From Rattus norvegicus (lineage: Eukaryota > Chordata > Mammalia > Rodentia > Muridae): 64,000 nt of DNA. A program made the position numbers and the translations under genes. Below are positions 1-12,175 of the stretch, one piece after another (position 1 is the stretch's first letter; each line of letters starts with the position of its first letter). The notes beneath the pieces are model-generated. The model was given only the letters and a program-made list of their open reading frames with translations. It ran no database searches and was not told the DNA's origin. Where the stretch lies: NCBI RefSeq assembly GCF_036323735.1, contig NC_086028.1, positions 24,287,001 through 24,351,000 of the forward strand, written 5' to 3'.

Positions 1-1256
1 TAGCTAGCTAAACATTTAAAAAGTCCAACTCCATGCCATTAGCTGATGTCAGAGATGACTGGGACTCAACACACTGTTAACAGATGCATTTTGATTGTCT
101 GGGGATGATGCTGCTAGAGTTAGGAGGGACTCTTCATAGATTTAAGGACAGATGAGAGAATCGAGGTTTATTTGAGTCTCTAGAGGCACGTGAAACCATG
201 AACAAAAACATGATATTCCTAATATGTTGCATAAGGACAGATTGAAGCCTTGTTGTAGGAATTGCATAACAGAGAGATAATACAGTTGATGTTGCAACTC
301 CAGCTTGGGGTCTGTCTTGGCAGCTTGAGAGGGCGTGGCTGTGAGAGCTGCTCAGCATGGGACTGTGTACTGTTGTGGTCTCCCAATTCTGTGAAGGTCT
401 TTGATGTTGTTCATGGGAGACTGCTCTCTGCAAATATTACCTGCTGGGTTCACTTGAAACTTCATTCCAGTCAGACCTGGCCTTAGATACTCTTCAAGGG
501 ATAATTTTTTTTCTCTCCCTGTCACCAACTTGTGGTTTTCCATCCCAAGATAAAAGATAATATGCTATTTCTTGACTGTATTCAAAGGAATAAAGTCATG
601 AAAAAATTAACCATTTCAGGGGAAAAGAACTTGTGCAGACTACATTGTTATCCTCGCAAATGTGACACCTTAGATACTATCAAGGTTTTCTTCTGGTCTG
701 AAAGGCACTGCAAAGAAGCAAGAAGAAATTGTCAGGGTTTTTCTATAGTGAAAAAGTTACAAAATGGGATACCAATCTTGTTAAGATTTTTTTAAAAAAA
801 TAAATAATTCTAAGTACATTCTTTTTTCTCAACTATCCAGAGCTTACTGGATCATACTAGGCTCCCAAACAAAGGAATACACATTTTATTTGATACAAAT
901 AAGCTTAGATTCTATGCTTACCTTGTAAAATAATAAATAATATTTTAAAATAGGAAAGTTTTCTCACATTGTTCCAGTATTAGTACTTAGTATATTGACT
1001 AAATTGTGGTTAGTCGTCTCTTCATTGTAGAGTTATAGAACTGGATACGAGATCAACATTTCAGGAATAATCACAAAATTGGCAGGACTTCTTGTAAAGG
1101 ACAGAATAGAAAGCTTAAGTACCTACTGGGTGTATTGGGAGTTGTATCAGTTTACTGTAAAATATTATTATTCTTATTATTACTAATTTTAATGTTAACT
1201 TTAATATATTAACATTTTAATATATATGAACATATATATGTTTTTTTTTTGCATTG
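1..1256. other. AT-rich DNA, no gene seen
   Basis: Open frames here are under 100 codons, overlap on both strands and show no recognisable domain. There is no CpG-rich promoter-like stretch. I see no assignable repeat. A short T-rich and AT-rich stretch at about 1160-1250 precedes the SINE that follows. Confidence 0.5.
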
Positions 1257-1392
1257 TGTCAGTAGACCACATGCATGTCTGCTGTCATCAAAGATTGTCC
1301 GAACCTCTGGATGGATGGTTGTAAGCTTCCATAAGGGGGTTGGGAAAAAAACCTGAGTGCAACTGTTTATATTAGTTACTGAGCAAACATCA
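1257..1392 (-). mobile_element. B3/B2-type SINE, antisense, diverged
   Basis: The reverse complement reads as the body of a rodent tRNA-derived SINE: the gctcagtaact-like head lies at the right end (about 1373-1392), then the acctgagt and ggatggatggttgtaagc blocks, and the catgcatgtctgctgtcatc block at the left end. These SINEs are Pol III-derived and moved by L1 proteins. Many substitutions indicate an old copy. Exact subfamily uncertain. Confidence 0.65.
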
Positions 1393-1461
1393 TGGATATG
1401 TTTTAATCATTTTATTTGAATATATATCACAAATACCATATATCACATATATATCACATAT

Positions 1462-1498
1462 TATATATATATATATATATATGCACACACACACACAC
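1462..1498. repeat. (TA)n(CA)n microsatellite
   Basis: About 10 AT units run directly into 7-8 CA units. It is a simple dinucleotide repeat, likely length-variable. Confidence 0.95.
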
Positions 1499-2603
1499 TC
1501 AGGCATGATTAAAATTCATTTTTTACATAATCAAATAAATGATGAGGTTTACTAATTCATCCCAAATTGTATTAAGATATAGCTATTTCTAAAAACTGGA
1601 AAGAATTAAATAACACTATACTCCTGAACACCTAATGATAGTTTATTCACTGACTAGATTGTTTCTTTCATTTAAAAGAAAAACTTTCATTGTTGTTGTT
1701 TTCTTTCTTTTTCATGTTTTCTCCTTTTCTTTAGATTATATCATTTCTCCTGTCCCTTTTCTTCCTCCAAAAGTTCCCACTTCTTAATAGCTTTTATCAA
1801 GCCTGGGTCATGTGATTCCCTTTCAACTTTTATGGGTGAGAAAAATCTCAACTTAACTTACTATCAAAAAGTAAAATTCTCATTGAAACTGGGGAGTTAG
1901 CTGTGAGGCTGGAATTTTGTACCAGGCTTATATTCTGATTTCTCCTTGTGTTATTTATTTCTTTATGTTGACTGTTTTTTGACTAGTAAACCTCTCTCCT
2001 GTTGTTTGAAAATATACATCATAAACCTGTGATTCTGACTATTATTTTTACATTTTTCAAAGGTAATATTATAATTGTTATAAAAAGAAATGGCACATTG
2101 TCTTTTTGCAGCTCTGAATTTCATATGGCATCCTTTGGTGACACACAGCTATCTAGCCCTTGACATGTACATTTAGTAGAAAACATAAGACACATGTTGC
2201 TGTTTAAATCTGTCAAGTATTTTTCATAATTATATAGTATATTTTTATAAATATTTTATATTTGCTGAAATAAAAATGTTCAAATCGGTGCTCTGATTAT
2301 TTTATTATAGCTATCAAAATTTAAATTTTTACATGTAATTCACATCTTTAGTTTCCATTTTAATGGGCATTACTAATAAAGCATTAGTATGCTTTATGAG
2401 TTTGAAATTTCTCCTCTTAGCAAATGTATTCCACTTTGAGGAAGACATAAAAACATTATAAAATTAATGTTTTATAACTACAGAAATATTATATAAAATA
2501 TAGGTTGTTAATGGCATTGTTATAATACCATAAAACGTAAAACAGATCAAAGATTACTAGCAATTCACTCTGGGTTCTTTGCAAGTGTGAAACTATTAAC
2601 ATC
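1499..2603. other. AT-rich intergenic DNA
   Basis: No gene or recognisable repeat was seen. The stretch is very AT-rich with scattered short T-runs, and it ends at the 5' junction of the L1 fragment that follows. Confidence 0.45.
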
Positions 2604-4099
2604 AAAGCTTCTGTAAGGCAAAGGACACTGTGGTTAGGACAAAACAGCAACCAACAGATTGGGAAAAGATCTTTACCAATCCTACAACTGATAGAGAGTC
2701 ATATCCAAATATACAAAGAACTCATGGAGTTAGACTGCAGGGAGACAAATAACCCTATTAAAAAATGGGGTTCAGAGCTAAACAAAGAATTCACAGCTGA
2801 GGAATGCCGAATGGCTGAGAAACACCTAAAGAAATGTTCAACATCTTTAGTCATAAGGGAAATGCAAATCAAAACAACCCTGAGATTCCACCTCACACCA
2901 GTGAGAATGGCTAAGATCAAAAACTCAGGTGACAGCAGATGCTGGCGAGGATGTGGAGAAAGAGGAACACTCCTCCATTGTTGGTGGGATTGCAGACTGG
3001 TAAAACCATTCTGGAAATCAGTCTGGAGGTTCCTCAGAAAATTGGAAATTGTACTACCTGAGGACCCAGCTATACCTCTCTTGGGCATATACCCAAAAGA
3101 TGCTCCAACATATAACAAAGACACGTGCTCCACTATGTTCATCGCAGCCTTATTTATAATAGCCAGAAGCTGGAAAGAACCCAGATGCTCTTCAACAGAG
3201 GAATGGATACAGAAAATGTGGTACATCTACATGTTGGAATACTACTCAGCTATCAAAAACAATGACTTTATGAAATTCATAGGAAATGGATGGAACTGGA
3301 AAATATCATCCTGAGTAAGGTCACCCAATCACAGTAAAACACACATGGTATGCACTCATTGATAAGTGGATATTAGGCCAAATGCTCAAATTACCCTAGA
3401 TGTACAGAACACACGAAACTCAAGGATGATCAAAATATGGAAGCTTCACTCCTTCTTTAAAAGGGGAACAAGAATACCCTTGAGAGGGATTAGGGAGGCA
3501 AAGTTTAGAACAGAGGCAGAAGGAACGCCCATTCAGAACCTTCCCCACATGTGGCCCATACATATACAGCCACCAAACTAGATAAGATGGATGAAGCAAA
3601 GAAGTGCAGACCGACAGGAGCCGGATGTAGAACTCTCCTAAGAGACACAGCCAGAATATGGCAAATACAGAGGCGAGTGCCAGCAGCAAACCACTGAACT
3701 GAGAACGGGACCCCCATTGAAGGAATCAGAGAAAGGACTGGAAGAACTGAAGGGGCTTGAGACCCATATGAACAACAATGCCAAGCAACCAGAGCTTCCA
3801 GGGACTAAGCCACTACCTAAAGACTATACATGGACTGACCCTGGACTCTGACCTCATAGGTAGCAATGAATAGCCTAGTAAGAGCACCAGTGGAAGGGGA
3901 AGCCCTGGGTCCTGCCAAGGCTGGACCCCCAAGGAACAGGATTCTTTGGGGAGGGTGGTAATGGGGGGAGGATGGGGAAGGGAACACCCATATAAAAGGG
4001 GAGGGGAAGGGGCTAAGGGGATGTTGGCCTGGAAACTGGGAAAGGGAACAACATTTCAAATGTAAATAAGAAATATCCAATTTAATAAAGATGGAAAAA
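2604..4099 (+). mobile_element. 5'-truncated L1 (rat type), 3' 1.5 kb
   Basis: The insertion starts inside ORF2 at the sequence encoding the S-F-C-K-A-K-D block and runs through the ORF2 end, the 3' UTR, a G-rich polypurine tract (about 3945-4020) and a short A-rich tail after taataaagatgg. It is highly similar to the reverse complement of the full-length L1 at 33369-39802, but has a different last few bases and several small indels. I could not identify a target-site duplication, so the 5' boundary may be off by some bases. Confidence 0.93.
2724..3314 (+). pseudogene. L1 ORF2 C-terminal fragment (pseudogene)
   Basis: This is a 196-codon open stretch of the ORF2 carboxyl region, not a gene with its own start; the ATG at its beginning is internal to ORF2. 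It holds the cysteine-rich C-x3-C-x7-H-x4-C motif (C-W-R-G-C ... H-C-W-W-D-C) that L1 ORF2 proteins carry near the C terminus, followed by the conserved P-A-I-P-L-L-G-I-Y-P block. Near 3285 a single-base loss relative to the related copy at 34.1 kb shifts the frame, so the normal H-S-L-I-S-G-Y end is replaced by a short unrelated tail. The reading frame just upstream (about 2690-2720) is also disturbed by small indels. Endonuclease and reverse transcriptase domains are absent, so it has no expected activity. Confidence 0.9.
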
Positions 4100-7000
4100 A
4101 AGAAAAGGGGATCAAACCCTCCTTTCTGCCCATTGTTTCTGAGGTGCTTTGCCTTCTCACTTTCTGAAAGTAGCCCACATTTTAATAGAAGCTTCTTCGA
4201 ATTCACTGAATGATAAGACCTAAAATGTACAGTCTTTTGTAACGGAAACATCCGATTCTTTTTGTTTCCAACATGATGTGGTATGTTGCCAGAACAGTAT
4301 GCCCAATTCATCCCTGGATGGGAGTGAGTGGCATCCCATGTGCAGCAAATTCTATCATTCTTTAGACAGTAAGATGGTTATGCAAAGGCTGAGAAAATGA
4401 AAATGCACTGCTGTTCCTAATTTACATTTTCCATCATGAATTTCCAATGACCCCTGATGCAGGACTCTAGCAGAACCCCATGCTGAGTAGAGCAAATGAT
4501 TCAGCACTCCTCCGGTCATGAATAATGCATTGAGGACATGTCATATGTTATATTTTTTGAGCAATGTGAGTCCCACAATGCCTTTTAAAATATGTTGTGC
4601 ACACTTAGGCCTATGGCTCGACTTATATCTTTGCAGGAGAACAATTACTGTGATGGACGTAAAAAATAAAGCTGGTTAAACGATACTGCAAAATGCCCCA
4701 TAAAGTTTAAATGCAGTATCAAATGGTTTGTTTTGTATTTTTTGTTTGTTTGTTTTTCCGTTGTTTTCAATTTCTGTAACTGCAACCAACCTTGAGACAC
4801 AGAATGTCAAATCTCTGTTTTAAGCAAGGATATTTTAAACGCATGTAAATAGTAACTCAGTAACCACAAATAACACCTTAAGATTTTTAAAGTGACTGAC
4901 TTTTTTTTCCACTTCTGTCTTACCTCTAAATCTAACCTTTAATTTTCTTTTAATTGTGATCATAGTCTTTAACAATGTTCTAAAATAAGAACCTGCAGCC
5001 ATTGGACTTCATTATCAAGAAGAACATATGATTTTTATAATAGATTAATGAAATAACATCTAGTAAAAGACAATAATTTTATACTATTTTAGGCAAGCAA
5101 TCCAGCTTCAATTTACCACCCATATGAATGATGCCAACTCCAAAGAGATGATATTTTGCACTGCTAGTATTGGTACAAACATACAAATCCATACTTATAT
5201 TAAATTAGATTACTATGGACCTGTGAAAAATGAATATGACCCACCTTCCTATCATTTAAAATACTCTCAGCACCTATTTTTCATCAGCTAACATATATAC
5301 TAACTAAAATAGTACACATACATTAATGTTGCTAGCATATATATCTGAAATTTAATGATTGTTATGCTCAAACCTTTTGGGTGATTGTATTAGTAATGAT
5401 GTCATTTTAATGGCTTCTTCTTCTTTATGTTCTAAGCACCAGTATGAATTAGGAAAGTAATTTTCCTGTCATTTCCTAAAGGCACTGATTCCACTACAGA
5501 AATACTTTCAACTCTCCAATGTAACTGCTATTATTTCTCACACTGACGCTGCCGAAGACTTCCTAACTAACTTCTCTGACCCCATCCTTGATACCCCATA
5601 TGAAGGGGATCGATCGAATTATTGTTATTTATATATCTATTTCTGGTTCAGGGAATTGAAGCCAGTGCCTGACAAATGCTAAGGCAGTTCTAGCTAATGA
5701 TTCAACACTCAAAGCCAAATGTGTTTCCATTGGAGAATGTAAATTAAGTGAATAATTTTTGTCCGATTTTTTCCATTTTATTACCTTGCTTTTTTAAAAA
5801 ATAATTTAATAACTTAACAATGATATGATTTATTATGGGCTACAAATTCTAGACTCTACTTAACCTGATCTTGCTGTATTAGACTTCTGCTGTTTAGCAA
5901 TAAAGGGGGAAAGTCACTTTATTTTATTCCTACGCAACACCATATATCTAGAGTTGATAACCTTTAATATGACTCTACAAATGTAATTTTAAAAGAAGTA
6001 AAATAATAAATTATAATTGACCATCACATTAAATAAAAGATTTGCCTCATGAACTAAAGTCCATCCTCTGCTATGCATGCTTACATGTCAATTCAGCCAA
6101 ATAATAACAAGGATTTAAAGTTGTTGAATATGAATGTGAATCTTCCCACACCTGCTAATCTAAGGGGAGAACCATATTCTAAAGAAATGCTAGCATCACA
6201 TGTCAGGTTGAATACAAGAGATTTCATGGGATAATTATCCACATTTGAATGACAGAGAAGAAAAATTCATCTTGAGAGTTACTGGTGTCACCAAAAAGAA
6301 ATGAATGAGTTTGAGATACTGAGGATGTGAGGCTGATCAGATTTGATGGTAGATAGAAAGAACAGGAGGAAGAAGACAGTGTGAATGGTTTGTGTAAGGA
6401 AGGAAAAAATAGAAACCCGAGGAGAGTCAGGTATAAGATGTTTCAACAATCTTTGCTCAACTAAAAAGCCCATTAGCTCACTCAGTCGGCTTCTGCTTGT
6501 TATATAGCTAAGAGACACTCATGAGGTCATCATAATGGATGTGATTATTTTCACAGAGCTTTGTCAAATGAACACTTAATTTCTTGGAGGGAAATAAAAA
6601 CTCAAATGAAGAGACAAATAAAGCCTCCTGGGGACTGTTTCAGATGGGCAGTACTACCTCTGGAGTAAATCACAAAATAATGTTATTTAATGGCTTCAGC
6701 CATCTGGTAGGATTAGTCAAATGGGTACTTTTACTAAGAAGAAGACTTCTCACCTGACCCAAGAGAATCTAACAAGGAAAGTAGCAGACAGCTCTAGGAG
6801 ACAATATAATAGATACATTTTTAATGCTTTTTACAACCTTTGGTGTCATAAGAATTTATATACAGGAAAAACAAAACAAAACTTTAACTGGCATTTGCTC
6901 CCTTCAATTTTCCAACAGGGAGGAAATGCAGTTATTTTGAAAATGTTCTGACACAGACCTTTTTACACATCACATTTTGAAATAAGGTGCACGTTTATAC

Positions 7001-7259
7001 AAAATGCTGGTTTACTACAAACCATTTGAGTAGTAAAGAATGTCACCACGGTGCTATCTGTTTTGAAATTCCATGCAGTTTTCAGGTCTTGAGGTGAATT
7101 GTGAATCAGGACTTCAGTTAAATGAATGTTGATTCCTTTTCAGTCTCGGAAGTTCTTTATTTCACAATCCTGTGCAAACATTTCTTCTTTCGTATGTGAT
7201 AAGTTTAAGAAAAATATTTGTAATGGCCTGAGATTGGCCCACCTTTTCACTGTGAATTT
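4100..7259. other. Intergenic DNA, no gene; one decayed SINE inside
   Basis: Only short overlapping open frames are present, none with a recognisable product. A TTTG-rich run lies at 4740-4760. Apart from the tRNA-like SINE at 5639-5702 listed separately, I see nothing that I can assign. Confidence 0.45.
5639..5702 (-). mobile_element. Decayed tRNA-Ala-type SINE (ID-like or proto-B1), antisense
   Basis: The reverse complement retains the order of an ID-like body: a tagctagaa A-box remnant, then a tgctaaggca-like middle, then a B-box remnant around ggcttcaattccc. It is heavily substituted. Related in type to the younger ID copies at 24.5, 41.2, 41.7 and 59.5 kb. Confidence 0.5.
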
Positions 7260-8050
7260 TATTTTTTTTCTTTTCTTCCTATTTTTATTGATTATTTGGG
7301 AATATCCATCATGAACCTTAATTCTAATCACTTCCTAATCCTTCCATGTCCAACCACATCATTATGATGCCCCCCTACACCACGAAAGAACAGAAAGAAG
7401 ATGAAGAAAATGAAGAAGCAGCAGATACAGATGAAGAAGAGGTCGAAAAAGTGCAATTTCTGTTACTCTTACATTCACTGGAGCATAGTCAAACTCCATG
7501 TGGCATCTCCTTAAAGACTTTACTTGTGGAGAACTACATGTTAGCATCCAGATTACAATTTTTAAGAGTTCTCTTCAGTGGTGTTTCTGTCCACTTTCGG
7601 GTAGAGGAGCTCTAGGGTGGAAATTGGAGTTGTTATATAGGCCTCCTGTATCCTTTCCCAACTATGAGTTTGGAGTCATCTATACCATGGAAAAGGTAGT
7701 TTTTTAGTCCTTTACCATCAAAAGAAGGACAAATCATGGACTTCTGCATAGTCCCTGGAATCAGCACATGCCATGGACCTCTCAGTATGGTCCCCAGTGC
7801 CTTTATAGATCATAGGCATTAAAGTTGCTCTCAGCCACAGAAAGGGGCACCAACATAGTCTTAGTGGCAGCACAAGTCAAATATATCAACATAGCCTCAG
7901 GCAACATCACAGACCGTATGTATTCTCACTGTTTTCAATGGTTACACAGGACACAGACATCAATACAGCCCCCTGATGTAGTCAGATCATGAACTAGTAT
8001 ATGACTCTAGGCTTCACAACAGGCCACAGACACCATACCCTGATGTTACT
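7260..8050. repeat. Old rodent interspersed repeat, family not assigned
   Basis: The block ttgattatttgggaatatccatc, an A/G-rich stretch (7383-7450), a cactggagcatagtcaaactcc block, and then degenerate reiteration of a cacaga..ca-acatagcc phrase (about 7840-8030) match an arrangement I recognise from a high-copy rodent repeat. I cannot name the family or orientation with confidence. There is no coding frame of interest. Confidence 0.45.
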
Positions 8051-8494
8051 TATGTTGTGACAAGGACTTAAAGAGTATACTACAGGCCAATAAAAATATG
8101 GGGGCAGGTTTCTAATATAGTAAAACAAGTTGAAAGAAACACCAACATGTCTCTTCCCCATAAAACACATGTAAAGTACATCTGAGGACACAGTTAGATG
8201 CCTTCTTAAACCTGGACAAAAGGATCTGAGAAACTAGAACAGTTTTGTTTAGTCATCTTAATCATAGATATCCATTCTCCAAAAATGAAAGAAAATGGAT
8301 ATGTATTAATTAAGCCACCTATTTAGTCCTTATTATAAGTATTTTATTGTGTATTTTTCAATCTTTGTTTATGGGAAGTATTGTGGTCTCCTTGTCTAAT
8401 TGATTTTGGTGTTATTATTGGCTACATAGAGTGAGTTTGGGAGTATGCCTGTGTTTCTATTTTTCAAGCACTCTAAAATTATATCCTCAAAACA
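8051..8494. other. AT-rich DNA, no gene seen
   Basis: No repeat or gene recognised between the old repeat and the decayed L1 that begins near 8495. Confidence 0.4.
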
Positions 8495-9188
8495 ATAGGC
8501 TCAAAAAAAATAAAATATCTAGATATAAACATAACCAAGGAGGTGAAAGATGCCTACAATGAAAACTATCTGAAGAAAGAGATTGATAAAGATACTATAA
8601 AATAACCAGGGAGGGAAAAGAACTACACAATGAATTTTTTTTAAATTTCTGAAGAAAGAGAATGATAAATATACTAGAAAAATAGAAAGCTACCCCATGC
8701 TAACGGAATGGTAAAATTAATACTGAGAAAAATGTCTATTCTATCATTGTGCCATGACATTCTACTGATACAATACAATCCCAATAATTCATCAGTGTCA
8801 TTCTCCCACAAAATAAAACTTATTCTAAAATTCATTCACAAGTGACCCTGGATATCAAAATGATTCCTGAGTAAAAAGAATAATCCTGAGGGGTCATCAT
8901 TTCAGATTTGAAATTATATTACATACTCAGTATTAAAAACAATAATAATGGCACTAAACTGATCATTAGACAATCGGAATAAAAGAGAGGTACTAAATAG
9001 GATACACTAAATAGAGCCATCTCATACTAGACAAATAAAGAATATATCAAAACATACACTTCAGAAAAGATTGTATCGTCATCAAATGATACCGGAAAAA
9101 CTGGATACCCACATATAGAAAATTAAATTATAAAACTTATATAAAATTATCTCCAAATGGATCAAGACCCCAATGTGAAACCTGAAAC
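8495..9188 (+). mobile_element. Decayed L1 ORF2 segment (left part)
   Basis: Degenerate ORF2 sequence on the plus strand: aaatatctagatataaacataaccaaggaggtgaaagatg-type text encodes the K-Y-L-G-I-N-I-T-K-E-V-K-D block that follows the reverse-transcriptase core, and the segment continues to the caagaccccaatgtgaaacctgaaac block. It has many stops and indels. A solo LTR is inserted at its right edge; the same L1 resumes at 9826. Confidence 0.8.
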
Positions 9189-9194
9189 ATGAAC
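9189..9194. repeat. LTR target-site duplication, left copy
   Basis: ATGAAC immediately before the TG of the LTR. The right copy at 9820-9825 reads ATGAAA (5 of 6 match). Six-base duplications are typical of class II (ERVK-type) integration. Confidence 0.6.
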
Positions 9195-9819
9195 TGTAGA
9201 TTGTTATCTTTATGAGGTGAAGGCAAGCAGAATATAAGACAAGGCCTGTGGTTGGGCAGTGAAAATGTAAGGTGGGGACAGAATTTTTGTAAGGTGGAAG
9301 AGAGGAGAAAGGGAGGAAAAGAACCAAGACGGTGGCAGAGAAGGACAATCCAGATCCATGTGGCCTTAAATGGCCACAGGTAGTTATGAATACTCTTAAG
9401 GGGTGGATTTTTATAGGACAATTTTTCTTATCTATGTGGGCAGTTTATATCATTATCAATTGGTTATGAGTTAATTGTGTGAATGTTTTATGGATTGAGA
9501 ATTTAAGTTACAAATTTGATTGCTAAATTACAAGATTAATGAATTTTTATTTTAACCATTAACTCAGGGTTGTGACTATAACCACAGGGGGTGGATGCTG
9601 GGAATGTAAGCAGAGTCCTCAGCCAGAGAGTTGTAAGAGGGCAGCTGCTGCCTGGCCTCAGATAGTAGCCAGCAGCAGTGTGGGATGGAGATTGGGAGCT
9701 TTAGCAGGTGAGATGCTTTGCTGATTAAGAAGAAAATGCTCCGCAGATGCCATGTGGTAAACCAGAGCTGGTACTGGTAAGGGATAGTGAGATCCTTTTT
9801 ATAAATATTTACCACAACA
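9195..9819 (-). mobile_element. Solo LTR (ERVK-like), antisense, inside an old L1
   Basis: A 625-bp block with TG...CA ends splits an otherwise continuous decayed L1. Read on the minus strand it begins TGTTGTGGTAAAT and shares long ordered blocks with the LTR at 14651-15395, for example ccacatggcatctgc, aatcagcaaa, tccatcccaca and gtggttatagtcacaac. A TATA-like tcctataaaaat lies on the minus strand at about 9405-9418. No internal retroviral genes accompany it, so it is a solo LTR. Class II assignment rests only on the 6-bp duplication. Confidence 0.75.
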
Positions 9820-10844
9820 ATGAAACTTCTAGAGGAAATGTTAAGGAGCATCCTCTAAGACACAAGTACAGAAGAGGACTTTCTGAATTGGACTCGCCCT
9901 TCCCTGGAAGTGAAGTTACAACTGACAATGGGGAGCCCATGCAACTAAAATCTGTTGCACAGTTATGGAAACAACCAACTTTATGAAGAGGAAGAACACC
10001 TAGTGAAAGATAAATTTTGCTAGTGCACATCTGACAGAAGAGTAATAACCTCATTAAGAATATAACTTATATGACAGAGGGGTAATTCATCATTATGAAA
10101 ATAACTTCTTTAAAAAGGCAAAAGGACAAAGTCCCATTCAAAAAAAGTGTCCTACAGAATTCTGAAGGGAAATAAAAACAGCTTAAGAAATAGATCAAAA
10201 CTTTACATCATTTCTAACATTGGGGGAAATGTTAAATATCAAAACAGCTCTGAGATTTTATATTCCTCCAGTCAGAAATGCAAAGATTAAAAAAAGAAGA
10301 AGAAGAAGAACTGAGCACTCATTCACTGTTGTTGAAGGTGGTCCACCCACTCTGAAAATCAGTATGGAAAAGCTTGAAAAAATCTGAAAAAATAATCTAC
10401 GATATTAGTCAAGTGTACAGCCCTTCATCCGATGCCCAAAGAACTAACTGACATACTCCACAGACTTGCTCTGCTGTGTTCATTATTCCTGGTAACAATA
10501 GCTAGAAAATAGAAACAACCTAAAATACCATTTTACTGAGGAGTAAATAATGAAAATGAGATACATATATACTCTGAAAACACTATCCATCTGTAAGAAA
10601 CTTGAATCATGAAATTTTTATATAAATGGGTAGAACTAGAAAAGATCATATGGAGTGATTGTACACATGTAACATCATTTGTTCTCTGTCATCTGAGGTA
10701 CACATTTTCTAAACTTTAGATAGGAATATATTACTTGCAGTAATCATAGAAAAATAAAATGGTACCGTGTGGGGACCACTTGAGAGGAGAATAAGAGGAT
10801 ATAATTTATATGAAGGAGGAAAAAAATTGGATCCTATGCCCAAT
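9820..10844 (+). mobile_element. Decayed L1, right part (ORF2 3' end and 3' UTR)
   Basis: L1 resumes directly after the LTR at atgaaacttctagagg. It runs through the ORF2 C-terminal region (for example aatatcaaaacagctctgagatttt at about 10218-10242) to the end of ORF2 near 10680 and then 3' UTR-like sequence. It contains a (GAA)n run at 10289-10308. No intact reading frame remains. Confidence 0.75.
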
Positions 10845-11098
10845 TGAAGAATTATAGGCAACTTAGGTTTGCTGAGAATAGGAGACTTAGTCTTTCCCAG
10901 GTGTTAACTTCCTAACTGGTTTCTCAAATGCAAGTTGTCAAGCCTGAAATCATACATATTCAAGCAATATTAAACAGACTCATCAGGTTGCATTTATGAT
11001 TATGTGTACAAGATAGTAAAGTATGTGTGTGTAAAATAGTAAAGTGAAAGGGGAAATGCATTAGAAAGAGACCAAGGGGGGACATTGTTGGTGTTGAA

Positions 11099-11129
<31 letters not shown>

Positions 11130-11165
11130 TACATTAATAAAAATGTATACATTCTTAAGTGACAA
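10845..11165 (+). repeat. Rodent repeat tail with (TG)n, shared with 42.75-43.18 kb
   Basis: The ordered blocks ggcaacttaggtttgctgag, taacttcctaactggtt, gtcaagcctgaaatcatacat and caagcaatattaaacagactc correspond to a high-copy rodent repeat whose left half is seen at 42.75-43.18 kb. It may belong to an Lx-lineage L1 3' region. A TG array (11101-11130) sits in the place where this repeat commonly carries one. Confidence 0.55.
11101..11130. repeat. (TG)n microsatellite
   Basis: About 14 uninterrupted TG units, followed by tatacat. Confidence 0.95.
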
Positions 11166-11444
11166 AATGAGAGCATATGGCCATTATCTATAGGAATTAA
11201 ATACATCATGATCTAAGATTATAGCATATTAATTAAGAATATTATGTATATGCCATGAGTAGTCTACTATCCAAGACAGTCTTCCATTCTTCTGCCATCT
11301 CTCTGACCAGCTGCAACAGACTTGTCGATCCTGAATCATACAGACCTGCTCATCCAGAAACATACAGCCAAAAGATAGTCATCAAAGGCCTGTCACACTA
11401 AGACAATCAAGGTTAACCCCCTTCCCAATAAAACATTAAACAGA

Positions 11445-12175
11445 GAAATAATGAAAATAATCATCATTTTGAATGAAATAGACCTAACAGAAATCTATAG
11501 AATATTTCACCCAAACACAAAAGAATATACCTTCTTTTCAGCAATTCATAGGGTTTTCCTCTAAACTTGACCATACAGTCAATCACAATGCTAGCATTCA
11601 ATAGATGTAAGAAAATTGGAATAGCACCTATATCTTGCCAGATTACCATATATTAAAGCTGGTCTTCAGCAACATCAGAAACATCAGCCCACACACTTAT
11701 GGAAATTGAACAACTCTCTACTCAATGATCTTTGGTCAGGTTAAAGAAAAAATAAAGACTTTCTAGAATTCATGAAAATGAAGGCACAATATCCACAAAT
11801 TTATGGGACACAGTTAAACCAGTGCTAAGAGAAAAGCCCACAGCATTAACTGCCTTGTGAAGAAATTAGAGTCTCATACTAGCAATTAAAAAGTACACTG
11901 GAAAGCTCTAGAGAAAAAGAAGCAAGCATTCCAAGAAGGAGTAGAAGGTAGAAAATAATTAAAATCAGGTCTGAAATCAATCAGATAGAAACAATACAAA
12001 GAACCAATGAAACAAAGTGCTGGTGCTTTGAGAAATATAGATGGAAACAACATAGTAAAACCCTTAGCCAAATGAACCAAAAGACAGAGAGACAGTATAC
12101 AAATAAACAAAATCAGAAATGAAAAGGGAGACATAACAATAGACACTGGAAATTTAAATAATCATTAGGTCTTAC
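11445..12175 (+). mobile_element. Decayed L1 ORF2 (endonuclease/RT linker), left part
   Basis: Degenerate L1 sequence on the plus strand: the aatgaaatagacctaacagaaatctatagaat block through the A/G-rich linker between endonuclease and reverse transcriptase (caaagaaccaatgaaacaaagtgctgg). It stops at the left duplication of a younger L1 insertion and continues at 13583. Confidence 0.82.

Noticed and set aside
3817..4311. 164-codon minus-strand frame
   Set aside because: It lies mostly opposite an L1 3' UTR polypurine tract. The proline/serine-rich product reflects composition.
9747..9986. 79-codon frame as a small gene
   Set aside because: It straddles the LTR/L1 junction at 9819 and is made of two unrelated repeat pieces.
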